Translations under genes and position numbers: made by a program
Part shown: piece after piece, positions 54,985 through 64,000 of the stretch
Layout of the letters: each line of letters opens with the position of its first letter
Position numbering within the stretch: the stretch's first letter is position 1
DNA from: Podocnemis expansa
Lineage: Eukaryota; Chordata; Testudines; Podocnemididae
Assembly: GCA_007922195.1 (NCBI GenBank)
Contig: ML681997.1
Location: forward strand, 14,771,260-14,835,259
DNA: 64,000 bases
Reading direction: 5' to 3'
The notes under the pieces: generated by a model
Database searches by the model: none
Told to the model about the DNA's origin: nothing
What the model saw: only the letters and a program-made list of their open reading frames with translations

Positions 54985-55850
54985 CTTTTTGTCTGGGCAG
55001 TGAAATTTATCTCTCCAACTCAAATGATTGAATATAGGTTCTGTGGTTTGTTCAGGAGCTTTCTCTCTGTGTTGAGGAGGAACAGTAGGATATACCCCCT
55101 ACTCCATCTGAAACACCCCCTTCTGGGTGCTTTCTGTTGCCATGTTGAACTTGGGTCTCTTGGGTTTTCAAGAAAGTCTCCTGCACAAATTGTAACACCC
55201 ATTCAAGACGCTGGTTAATCTGTAGGATGTACTGAAACACATTTTGAGAGCAAGATTCTTATAATTCCTTGTCCAGGATTTCCAAATGCTGCTGGCCAAA
55301 GTTCAAATGGTGAGAAGCTGGCTGAAGCCTGGGCCATCTCCTATACAATGGAAAGGAGATAGGAAGGTAGGTGATCCAAACCCTGCGGGTCCATCTTCAC
55401 ACATCTCCCTCAGCTTCTGTTTAAGAATCTGCTTAAATCTCTCTACTAGACCTGCTGAGTGGAGACAGTACACTAAGGTTTAGAGTACTCTAAGTTTAAG
55501 GAGCCACCACCACAACTCTTAAAATTGGTGGGGTGGGATGCGCTCCATGCCCTCAGTCCATCAGGACGTCAGTAGGTAAATTGCCATGAGCAAAAAGTAG
55601 GACTAGCTCCTTCCCTGTGGCTTGGGCAGTTATTAAACTGAGAACTGTCTCTGGCAAGCAGGAAGTGTAGACCAGGATATACTGGTTCTCATTTGCACTT
55701 TTTCCCACTGGCCCCACTACATCTATCCTAGCCTGACTGCAAGGTGTGCCTATGAAGTGGGAGGGAACCACGGGAGCCTGGAGATCTTTTTTAAATATTA
55801 TTTTTGGAACTCAGGAGAAGATGCACAAAAGTTCACCCCTTCTTTGTACA
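54985..55850 (-). pseudogene. Ty3/gypsy integrase fragment
   Basis: Minus-strand frames encode, from 55850 down: a zinc-finger remnant with FCASSPEFQK, then ARIDVVGPVGKSANENQYIL (55730-55675; the catalytic D of 'DVVGP'), VLSLITAQATGKELVLLFAHG, and after frameshifts GLVERFKQILKQKLREM (55450-55400; the 'VER.N.TLK' block holding the catalytic E) and a C-terminal stretch around 55240-55020. This is the retroelement integrase fold. Stops and shifts make it inactive. It lies upstream, in its own orientation, of the reverse transcriptase at 53.06-53.43 kb, the reverse of gypsy gene order. Confidence 0.8.
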
Positions 55851-56169
55851 CCCCTCACAAACAACATTTCAACAGCACTCTCTCTAGGGTTTTGTCTCTG
55901 TTCAAATGACTGTGGAAGGAAATTGATCATCAGTCATAGACATTTCTTTCCAAATGTTTTGGGGAACCAGAAGCTACTGGTGTCCCTCTCCCATCTGGGT
56001 GAACTCCAATCAACAAAATAATTCATTTTGGAACTTTAAGAGGGAAACCAGGAGGCCTGAAACTCTTCAGTGAAGGTTACGTTAAGTAGTTCTACCAGGG
56101 TTTACACCTGTAAGGGTATCATCACCTATTATTTCTGAGCCGAAAAAAAAGGACCTAGCTAATAATATT
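55851..56169. other. No gene recognised
   Basis: Short AT-rich stretch with nothing assignable. Confidence 0.45.
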
Positions 56170-56310
56170 GGCTATGTCTACACTACAGGGCTCGCTTAGG
56201 TCAGCTTAATAAAGTCTGCTTAAAGTAGATCTTATTAAGCCAGCTTAGCAAGTCCACACTCAAAATGTCAGTAGACTGCCCACGTCCACACTGGCAGCTG
56301 CTAGGTCACC
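56170..56310. mobile_element. MITE fragment with Harbinger-type left end
   Basis: Begins GGCTATGTCTACACTACAGG and contains TTAATAAAGTCTGCTTAA, AGATCTTATTAAG and two GTCCACACT phrases. I do not see the matching right end, so the extent is uncertain. Confidence 0.5.
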
Positions 56311-56709
56311 CTAGGAGTGGGGCATTGGGGGTACCTGGCCCACAGTGCACCACAGCAGAGATGCCCCTCTCTTCTGGCCACTCCTTTACTACAGGAAGTG
56401 AGTGACCATACCACCCTCCATACTGTGTGTGGCAACAGGGAGGCCAGGGAGCTTGATGTAGCCCAGCAATATGCAAGCACAGCACTCCACGCCCTCCCTG
56501 TGTTGCCCAGACTCCTCCAGCTCTGGAACAGGTGTTGCAGGGTGACTGCCAGTGCAGGGGCAGGGTGCAGCAGTTGTTCAGACTCAAACACTGGGGAATA
56601 GCACATAGAGGAAGGTGAAGTCAAATCATCTGTTATAATGGGGGGGGTGGAATCCATAGTCAAGATTTAATCCTGCTTTCACACAATCTAATCTAAAAGA
56701 AACAGCAAC

Positions 56710-56729
56710 TTTCTTTCTTTCTTTCTTTC
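56710..56729. repeat. TTTC microsatellite
   Basis: Five TTTC units immediately before the MITE at 56733. Confidence 0.85.
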
Positions 56730-56732
56730 CAT

Positions 56733-57262
56733 GGCTGTGTTCACACAGCACTTTTGTTTNNNNNNNNNNNNNNNNNNNNNNNNNNNNNNNNNNNNNNNNN
56801 NNNNNNNNNNNNNNNNNNNNNNNNNNNNNNNNNNNNNNNNNNNNNNNNNNNNNNNNNNNNNNNNNNNNNNNNNNNNNNNNNNNNNNNNNNNNNNNNNNNN
56901 NNNNNNNNNNNNNNNNNNNNNNNNNNNNNNNNNNNNNNNNNNNNNNNNNNNNNNNNNNNNNNNNNNNNNNNNNNNNNNNNNNNNNNNNNNNNNNNNNNNN
57001 NNNNNNNNNNNNNNNNNNNNNNNNNNNNNNNNNNNNNNNNNNNNNNNNNNNNNNNNNNNNNNNNNNNNNNNNNNNNNNNNNNNNNNNNNNNNNNNNNNNN
57101 NNNNNNNNNNNNNNNNNNNNNNNNNNNNNNNNNNNNNNNNNNNNNNNNNNNNNNNNNNNTTTGTTAATTCGAAATATGTTATTTCGAAATAAGGCGTTAT
57201 TTCGAAACAAGTTGTTTCGACACAACTTGTTTTGAAATAACCATGTGTGTGTGAATACAGCC
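56733..57262. mobile_element. Harbinger-type MITE containing an assembly gap
   Basis: The left end GGCTGTGTTCACACAGCAC and the reverse of the right end GGCTGTATTCACACACAC are inverted repeats. CAT flanks both sides (56730-56732 and 57263-57265). The visible right part has TTATTTCGAAATAAGG, TTATTTCGAAACAAG and GTTTTGAAATAAC palindromes, the same family of motifs as the autonomous element. Most of the interior is undetermined. Confidence 0.85.
56760..57159. other. Assembly gap of exactly 400 N
   Basis: Undetermined sequence inside a palindrome-rich MITE, immediately after TTTTGTTT. The same length as the gap at 10318-10717. Confidence 0.95.
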
Positions 57263-57374
57263 CATGTTCTGTTTCCCAGTGTTTGAATCTTAACTGCTTT
57301 GATTTGCTGTTAGAGTGTGACCTGATCCTATGTCTTGAACTCCCCTGCGTTTATTTTCATCCGATTTTGTAAGT

Positions 57375-57514
57375 TCTCCATCTTCAAAGCATCTGACGAA
57401 GTGGGATATTCTCCCACGAAAGCTCATGCGATAAATAAATCTGTTAGTCTTTTAAGTGCCACAAGACACCTTGCTTTTCTTGCTTTACTAGACTAACACA
57501 GCTGCCCCTTTGGA
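57375..57514 (-). repeat. Palindromic repeat, family A, partial
   Basis: Has the core CATCTTCAAAGCATCTGACG, the right arm GTTAGTCTTTTAAGTGCCAC and the head GACTAACACAGCTGCCCC, but lacks the left arm. It starts with GTAAGTTCTCCATCTTC, which also occurs in the copy at 461-654. Confidence 0.8.
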
Positions 57515-57599
57515 ACTCATCTGTTTTCAATATCACTATCATTTGAGCCTTGAATCTTAGATATATTTCTAGTGAAAACAAGAATACATTTATCAAACT

Positions 57600-57802
57600 T
57601 CCTAACTGTCAGGGTAGCTGAGCACTGGAACAAACAGCCTAGGAAGGCTGGGGAATCTCCATAACTGGAGGTTTTTAAGAACAGGTTTTTAGACAATCAC
57701 ATGTCGGGAAGGGCTTACTTATTACATAGTCCTTCCTCAAGTGCAGAGGACTGAACTAAATGACCTCTCAAGGTCCCTTCAGTGCTACACTTCTATGATT
57801 CT
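57600..57802 (+). mobile_element. CR1 LINE 3' end
   Basis: AACTGTCAGGGTAGCTGAGC, GGGGAATCTCCATAACTGGA, TGACCTCTCAAGGTCCCTTC and TTCTATGATTCTA follow the end of CR1 ORF2 and its 3' tail. Diverged and very short. Confidence 0.8.
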
Positions 57803-58665
57803 AAGCCCTATTCTACACTTGTGGCACTTTTCAGTGGCAGTCAACGGGAGATATGCAAGGTTCGTAAAATACCTTATATATCTCCTGACGACTCACTAAT
57901 CCATTCCTACACACTAGGGTAAGCCAACCAGAAATGCCTTCCAATTGGCTTACAGCAACTCCAGTTGTGGGGCTGGAGTTGAAACGGCAATTTCTGGAGT
58001 GATTGAGTGGCTTTACACCCCTGCTCAATCACACCTGAAGGATCGTGCTGACGGGGGCAATTTTGTCACCGTTGGGATAGACTTACCTTAAGTGCTGTGA
58101 TACTAAGTAAGGTGCTGATCATGTGCTAAATCATGCAAACTGGTGTGTACTCTATTCTTCCAGGGACAGCAGAGCTGGTATTTCTGTGACTACTCAGTGG
58201 ATAATGAGCTGGACACTTCAGGGGAATGCTCCAAAGAGACTCAAAAACTGGGGTGCACCTGTTGTTAACCTGCAAGGCAAAATAAGGGCTGGTTTAGATC
58301 AGAAAAGGGCACTTGAGTGGCTATCAGGCTGAGGGTGGTATAAAGTTTACACCCAGCTAAGCACAAGCAAGACTCCCTCATGGTTGAGAGAGAAAGGTAA
58401 CAAGGTGACTCAGTGCTGGGTACCCTGAGAACCATTAGGGTCAGATCATCAGCTAGAGTAAAGTAGTATAAGTTTCATTGACCTAGACATAGCTCCATAT
58501 AGCTTGTCCCATTGGCACAATTTATCATAGCTAGATTTGCTTGGGGTTTTATTGCTGTCTTCAGCTGTTGAAAAATAAAAGCTGTTTGGCTTTAAAACAG
58601 GAGCAGCAGAAAAAAGTAAACTGCAATTTCTAAGTCAACAGTCCTGGGCTTCTACATCATTACAG
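57803..58665. other. No gene recognised; hairpin at 57847-57885
   Basis: GGAGATATGCAAGGT and ACCTTATATATCTCC form a 13/15 inverted repeat around 9 bases. It may be the centre of another miniature element (possible ends CTATTCTACAC near 57810 and GGGATAGAC near 58074), but the ends are not convincing. Confidence 0.4.
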
Positions 58666-58667
58666 GA

Positions 58668-58770
58668 GTTACAGAATCATAAAAGATTACAGTTGGAAGG
58701 GCCCTCAGGAGGTCTGACCCCCTGCTTAAAGCAGGACCAACCCCTAGTAAATCATCCCATGACTGTCCAT
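58668..58770 (-). repeat. Antisense CR1-type 3' end
   Basis: AGAATCATAAAAGATTACAG, TTGGAAGGGCCCTCAGGAGG and AAAGCAGGACCAACCCC are the reverse strand of the CR1 3' end with its 'caacccc...gaccacctga' order. Confidence 0.75.
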
Positions 58771-59175
58771 CTGTGTGCAATGTTGTTCTTTCACTGACCC
58801 TGCCTGCTTAATATTTGAAAGGTGAAGAGAATAGCAAAATCTGTGTTTTCAGGTTTTCATGGAGACTGTTTTCAGAGGCTCAGGAAGGAGGAACTGACTG
58901 TACAACATACACTCACAAAAACAAACTAAGCTACTCAGTTTAATTAGACTTTTCACCTTGGAATTTTGTTCCTTTAAAGCTCAAAATTAGTGCTGGTGAC
59001 ATTTGCTGAATTTTGATGAAAAAGTTTTGTCAAACAGTTAAATGTTAATGAGAAAAAAAGGGGAAGTCAATCTCCTGTCTTCCCTCCAGCTCTACTTAAA
59101 AAAATCCCTCTTGCAAAACTTCGTTTAGAAATCACTGTCATATTTAAGTTTGGTAGCATATGCGGTATGTGACGC
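58771..59175. other. No gene recognised
   Basis: AT-rich unique sequence. Confidence 0.45.
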
Positions 59176-59178
59176 TAT

Positions 59179-59467
59179 GGCCACATCTACACTGATGGTG
59201 GTGAATTTACTGCTGTCAGATTGATCTCTCTGGATTGATTTAGCAGTCAGATAAGACCCACTAAGTTGATCTGTAAAGCAAGTTAATAAAAGCACCTCCT
59301 CAAGTGGTGTAGCACTTCATTGATGGGAAAGGATTTCCATTGGTGCAGTGCAAAGGCCATGCTGAAGAAGAGTTAGGAAGTCAATAGGAGTTACATAAAC
59401 TACTCTGAGTAGCTTGTATAATTCCCACTGACTGCTACTGAATTTCACCATGTGTGTAGACCAAGCC
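59179..59467. mobile_element. Harbinger-type MITE, 289 bp, perfect 3-bp duplication
   Basis: The left end GGCCACATCTACACTGATGG and the reverse of the right end GGCTTGGTCTACACACATGG are inverted repeats. TAT flanks both sides (59176-59178 and 59468-59470). The interior shares CTGCTGTCAGATTGATC with 54639-54926. Confidence 0.85.
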
Positions 59468-59470
59468 TAT

Positions 59471-60936
59471 GTCTTGCTTTCATAGATCTATAGTGTTTAA
59501 GGATAGAAAGAACAGCAGATCAGTTAGTCAGGCCATCTGCACTGCCCACACACTAAAACCAACAACCAAAATTAAACCAAAGTACTACAGCCCAGAGGAG
59601 ACTAGACCGTTATGTGCCACAGTTGGAGAATAGAAGGGACTGAGGAGTACAGTGTTATAGGCCCATGCTATGGCAGGGAAACAACTAAGTGAAATTTACT
59701 TATTTAATCCCAACAAATGACCTATATCCCACGCTGGAGAGGAAGACAAAACCTCCCCAAGGTCACTGTCAATCTGAGCTGGGAAAAAATTCCATTCCAG
59801 TTCCACAGATGGCAAACACAGGTGAGTTTGTACGGAGACAAAATGCCACTCTACAGTCAGTGTTTGTATGCAAATTATTTATTTGGTGGTATATTAACAT
59901 TGTATTCCATGCCAGTTTTCTTCCCAGATCTCTGCCATTCCCAAGATGGTCATTCATAATAGCCTAATTTGGAATACACAGATTCCTATGCAAAACTGAG
60001 GGACAAACAGACACATATGTTCACAACAGCGGTAGCACTGAGATTCTTCTTGCTCTATTAAATGTTGGATCAATCACTGATGGCTCATTTGGGGAATGCA
60101 CAGCTTTGGACACTGGACAATCAACAGGTGGAAGAATAACCAAATATTACAAATAATTTAAAAATGCTACAAGGTTCATGGGAAATTGATCGATAAACTA
60201 TAGGAGCCCTTTTTTAAGAAAAACAAGGCAGCTCTCTGATTACTATGCTCATCTGCTTTCTTGGTGTATTTTATCTCTTGATTTGTGGTTATCAGCACCT
60301 ATCGCTCAGTTTATAACTTTTGAATGAAAGACTATATGTCACAGAACTTTCATGCTTATTTAAGAGACTATATTCTTTTGTCATAGGTAGAACCAACAGC
60401 AGCAATTATTAAGATCTAAGGACTGGCCTAGTTCTTCTTGTTGCATACTAAAATTTTTGTTTGTCAGTAACTGCACCCTGGAATTGGGTATAGTCACTTT
60501 GGTGCAGAAATGTACCATGCATAATACTAGATGCCTCCAAAATCTCAAAGTGTGCAGCTAACAGAGTTGTGGGGGGGAAAATGATTACCCAAAGTGTGAT
60601 ACTCTATAATGCCTTGTTTGAAGTGGCAATAAGTAGAAGTGGTGTCGAGTCAAATATCTATACTACAATCACTTCAGAAAAGTTACTTTTGAACCAGCTA
60701 TGCTTGAATCTATCAGTGTTTAACAGAGAGGCTCAAAATGGGGTGAAAAAAGGTAGCATTGTTACTTCTCCCCTTCTTTGTATCTAAATTCAAAATTGCT
60801 ACAGAATTTTATAAAAAGTTCAGTTTGAAAATTTTCTATCAGTCCTGCTTGTAATTTATTATTTATTTGAATTTAGTGTGGTACTTAATCCTCCAAGTGA
60901 AACTGGAGCCTCAATGCACTAGATATGGTTCAAACA
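59471..60936. other. No gene recognised
   Basis: AT-rich unique sequence. Overlapping open frames at 59.69-59.97 kb lie on both strands and show no family features. Confidence 0.5.
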
Positions 60937-60944
60937 TGCTAAGA

Positions 60945-61132
60945 CAATAGTTTTCAAATTTTTTTTCTTGTGACTCAGTAGAAAAAAAATCATTTATGTC
61001 TGCGACCCAACAATTACATCTTTCAGCAACGTATTCCAGTCTTTTGGCAGTGGCAGCAGGTGGTGCCGCAACCCAGTGCTGGAGGGTTTGCGACCCAGTT
61101 CTAGGTCCCAACCCTAAGTTTGAATACCACTG
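60945..61132. mobile_element. hAT-type miniature element with perfect 8-bp duplication
   Basis: The left end CAATAGTTTTCAAATTTTTT and the reverse of the right end CAGTGGTATTCAAACTTA are inverted repeats. TGCTAAGA flanks both sides (60937-60944 and 61133-61140). The inner phrases TTGTGACTCAG and GTCTGCGACCCAAC are typical of a common amniote 'cttgcgacccag' family. Confidence 0.85.
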
Positions 61133-61140
61133 TGCTAAGA

Positions 61141-61756
61141 GACAGCCCTACTCTGAAAAAAACTACAGTCTAAATATAAAAGACAGCTAAAGAGAAAACA
61201 GAAGTATAGGGAGGTGAAAGGACTTTGTTATGCTTATGAATATGAAACAAAAGAGGTACTGGGGCTTTAGCACTTACATGCTAGGGCTTAAACCATTTTT
61301 TTAAAACTTTCATAAATGATGAGGCAAGCACAGAAGAGCTGGGGCCATGAACTGCCAAACACAGAGGTCCCAGGGCTCAGCCCTGACAAGTCCTGGCGCA
61401 AATTAAGCACTGGACTTGTCTAAACTCATCAGTTGCAGAGCATGTCTGAATCCCACTCCTGCACCCTATTCACTGACTTATTCTGGCTGTCCTGTAAAAG
61501 CATGGTCTGTGTATGGAAGAGCCCTGTTTGTTTGCTTAGTTCTTCTTTTGCCACGACAATAATAAGATAATAAAATTAGAAGATTGCACTGTGACACTGG
61601 AAGAACTCACATCACTGATTCATAGTCCTACTTCAGTACGTTACAAGACTAAATTTTATTAGCAAAGAGGAGCCCCTTTTGGAGTGTTTGAATTTCATAA
61701 AGCACTAGCACCAAGTGTTTACATGCCTTTTATTTCTATTTGCAGTACAGAATAAT
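61141..61756. other. No gene recognised
   Basis: Unique sequence; nothing assignable. Confidence 0.45.
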
Positions 61757-61769
61757 TTTAAGAAGGGTA

Positions 61770-62014
61770 AAAATGAAAGTCCAGTGGCAGCTTAAAGACT
61801 AACAGATTTCTTTGGGCATAAGCTTTCATGGGCTTCAACCCACTTTGCCAGACGTATGAATTCATGCATCTGACACATGAATTCATGCATCTGATGAAGT
61901 GGGTTAGAGCCCACGAAAGCTTATGCCCAAAGAAATCTGTTAGTCTTTAAGGTGCCACCAGACTCTGGTCATTTTTGCTGTACACAGCCTAACACAGCTA
62001 TCCCTCTGGAAATC
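61770..62014 (-). repeat. Palindromic repeat, family A subgroup, perfect 13-bp flanking repeats
   Basis: The arms GTCCAGTGGCAGCTTAAAGA and CTTTAAGGTGCCACCAGACT, inner arms CTTTGGGCATAAGCTTTCAT and GAAAGCTTATGCCCAAAGA, and a small inner tandem of GAATTCATGCATCTGA. The head TAACACAGCTATCCCTCTGG is at the right. TTTAAGAAGGGTA flanks both ends exactly (61757-61769 and 62015-62027). Confidence 0.9.
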
Positions 62015-62027
62015 TTTAAGAAGGGTA

Positions 62028-64000
62028 TTCACATTGCACACCACTTTACTGTAGAGTAGTAAAGTGGCATATATTTCAAACTTCTAGTGACCAAAAACAA
62101 GCAAACAAACAAACAAAAAAAGAGAGATGTAGCTAGGGATATTATGGGTCTGCTATTGCCTTACACACCCTACATTCTTATTCAGCTCTGAATTTGGCCC
62201 AGGGAGGTTGGACTTTGAAGTTTTGCATCATCAGCAAAAGAAATCCCAGAATAAGAATTGTCAAGGCATTGAGCTCATAACATAAACATATGTTCTTTCT
62301 TCCCCTAGAGGCAACGTAGAGGAGACCCATAAATCTTACTGCAAGCACCCATCCACTCACATAGCGAGTGCCATTGGGATGACAGCTGGTACACAAAAAG
62401 GGTGCAACTCAGAAGGTTAGAAGCAGAAGCAGGGCAAAGTTCTAAAGCGCAATGTGATGGAAAGATGATTTTTTAACTAGAACCGTAAACTTGGGCGAGG
62501 CTGTCACTTAAATAAGAGAAAAGCTTGGAGCTGTTAAATGAAAACTGCAGCTGCTCGCTGAACAGTTTATATACCTAATAGGGACAATATTCATGAACAA
62601 ACAGCATTTCTTTTTAAGAGGAAAGTTTTACCACTTACCCAAGTGGTAAGCATTTTCAATTTCTCTTTCCCCTCTCCCCACTTCATCATAGGCTCTGACA
62701 GGCTTAAAGACCCTTTTTTACCTCGCTCTCCTTTGGCTCCTAATCATCAATATTGTGCTATCCAGTGAGTAACCCACAGTAAAGTACATACAAACAGGCT
62801 GATTTTTCAGATGAATCTGAACAATAGTTCCTTTTTAATTGCATTCAGCATCACTATTACTCTTCTATGCGGCTCCATGCATAACACACATTTAATTGTA
62901 CCTGGATTGTAGTGATAACATGATGGAATGGAAATTGTCTGACTTGGCTCCCAAATGCTACAAATATATTCTGGGTACTTCATGCAGTTTATTAACTGGG
63001 AAGATTGGGTAGCTGCAATCTCTTTTATTAAAGTTATTGGCTGCCCTGTAGCCATTGAAATAAATTGTGATAATAGCCAGAACAAATTAGCTTGCATATG
63101 AGTTAGCTGTTAAATGAAAAAGAGGGAGGAAACAAACCTTCACTTGGTATACAAGACATCTTTATTTAGAAACTATAAAAATATCAACAAATAATGAGAA
63201 GAGTATCCATGAAAAGAGACTTTCTCATCAAAGACTGGTGTGTTATCCTATAGCTTTCAGGACTGGGGTTAAATTTGGAATTTCCTTGAACATAGCAGGT
63301 CTGGAATGACCATCATGAATTCAGATTCAGCCTTGGTGAAACTATAGATGTACAGCAGAGTTGCTCCCACTTATAGTAAATCTAATTTTGGCTCAGTAGC
63401 TTTTGGGGATTGCTCCTCTGTCTAACATTTATGGGCCTGATCCAAAGCTCATTGAAGTCAATGGAAAGATTCCTAACGATTTCAAAGACTTATTAATCAA
63501 GCACTAGATTAGTCACTCTGAATAATTTCCTTTGTTAGTTGTGTGGAAAAAATCCTAAGAACCCTTGAGGAAAAAAATACATACAGAATGGGATAGATTC
63601 TGATGTTTTCCAACAGCAGTAGATCAGAATGACTCCATTGATCTCAACTGAGAAATTCCAGATTTCCAGCAATATGACTTGAATAGCATAAATCAGGGTG
63701 TAAATGCAAGCATGGTACATGGAATTTGTGACATTATCCTAAACAATGCTTTTATCTGACTGTTTACAACCCATTTAAAATGTGTTGGAGGTGTGGGGAG
63801 GATTTCCCAAGAAGATAGGTAGAATTACTCATTTACACAGAAAGAAGGAAGAGGTTAACTGAGAATTACTGTGAGGTGAGACTGGCTGGGTGGTTGAGAA
63901 AGATGAGGGAAGAGACCATAGTGGACCACACTCATAGGAGATAGCAGCTGAGAGAGAAAGAGTTCATCTGAAAAGTACATTTAGGCTTTGTGCAGGTGGC
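62028..64000. other. No gene recognised
   Basis: About 2 kb of AT-rich unique sequence, with a CAAA run at 62098-62120 and a recurrent CATTGAAGTCAATGG motif at about 63450. The 62.5-63.1-kb part is repeat-poor. Confidence 0.5.

Noticed and set aside
56626..57225. Open frames across the second N run
   Set aside because: They are produced by translating undetermined bases.
1..64000. CRISPR array, operons, prokaryotic promoters or terminators
   Set aside because: The sequence is vertebrate by its repeats; no regular spacer-repeat arrays or gene clusters are present.

Overview
The window is vertebrate nuclear DNA, most likely from a non-avian sauropsid and best fitting a turtle. That reading rests on the repeats: CR1 LINEs with the 3' ATTCTATGA octamer-type tail, a DIRS element with inverted termini, a PIF/Harbinger element with its miniature relatives, many hAT-type miniature elements, an RTE-like LINE fragment, Ty3/gypsy fragments and old MIR-like SINEs. 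I see no prokaryotic gene organisation, no tRNA or rRNA gene, and no host protein-coding exon I can defend. The window reads as intergenic or intronic sequence packed with transposons.

Layout. 1-10.2 kb: AT-rich unique sequence carrying hAT-type elements (272-710, 2109-2706, 7046-7218, 9656-10123), palindromic repeats, a worn LINE fragment and an antisense CR1-type fragment. 10.27-10.76 kb: a CR1 copy containing a 400-N gap. 10.93-12.06 kb: an antisense CR1 split by another repeat. 12.08-15.68 kb: a nearly complete PIF/Harbinger transposon with a Myb/SANT-like gene (+) and a damaged DDE transposase gene (-). 16.75-23.12 kb: a CR1 copy split by a 4.7-kb DIRS-type retrotransposon. 24.8-25.6 kb: an RTE-like LINE 3' end. 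27-34 kb: mostly unique sequence with three hAT-type elements, one of them a head-to-tail dimer. 35.35-37.67 kb: a cluster of Harbinger-type miniature elements, two of them inverted copies of one family. 37.77-40.01 kb: the best-preserved CR1, with a 448-codon open reverse-transcriptase frame. 41.4-42.5 kb: palindromic repeats, a TG microsatellite and a hAT element with a perfect 8-bp duplication. 45.5-47.6 kb: an older CR1 interrupted by two other repeats. 50.5-56 kb: two palindromic repeats and antisense Ty3/gypsy reverse-transcriptase and integrase relics. 56.7-64 kb: miniature elements (one hiding the second 400-N gap), CR1 ends, a hAT element and unique sequence.

Functionally the only gene pair that would have acted together is in the Harbinger element: the Myb-like protein and the transposase, acting on terminal repeats that are shared by the miniature elements elsewhere in the window. 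The most unusual signal is a set of palindromic interspersed repeats (two sequence families) flanked by 12-13-bp direct repeats. That length does not match the usual 3-bp or 8-bp duplications of the DNA transposons seen here. I worked by eye only, so repeat boundaries are approximate to a few bases unless a duplication pins them, and family names are assignments by motif, not by database search.
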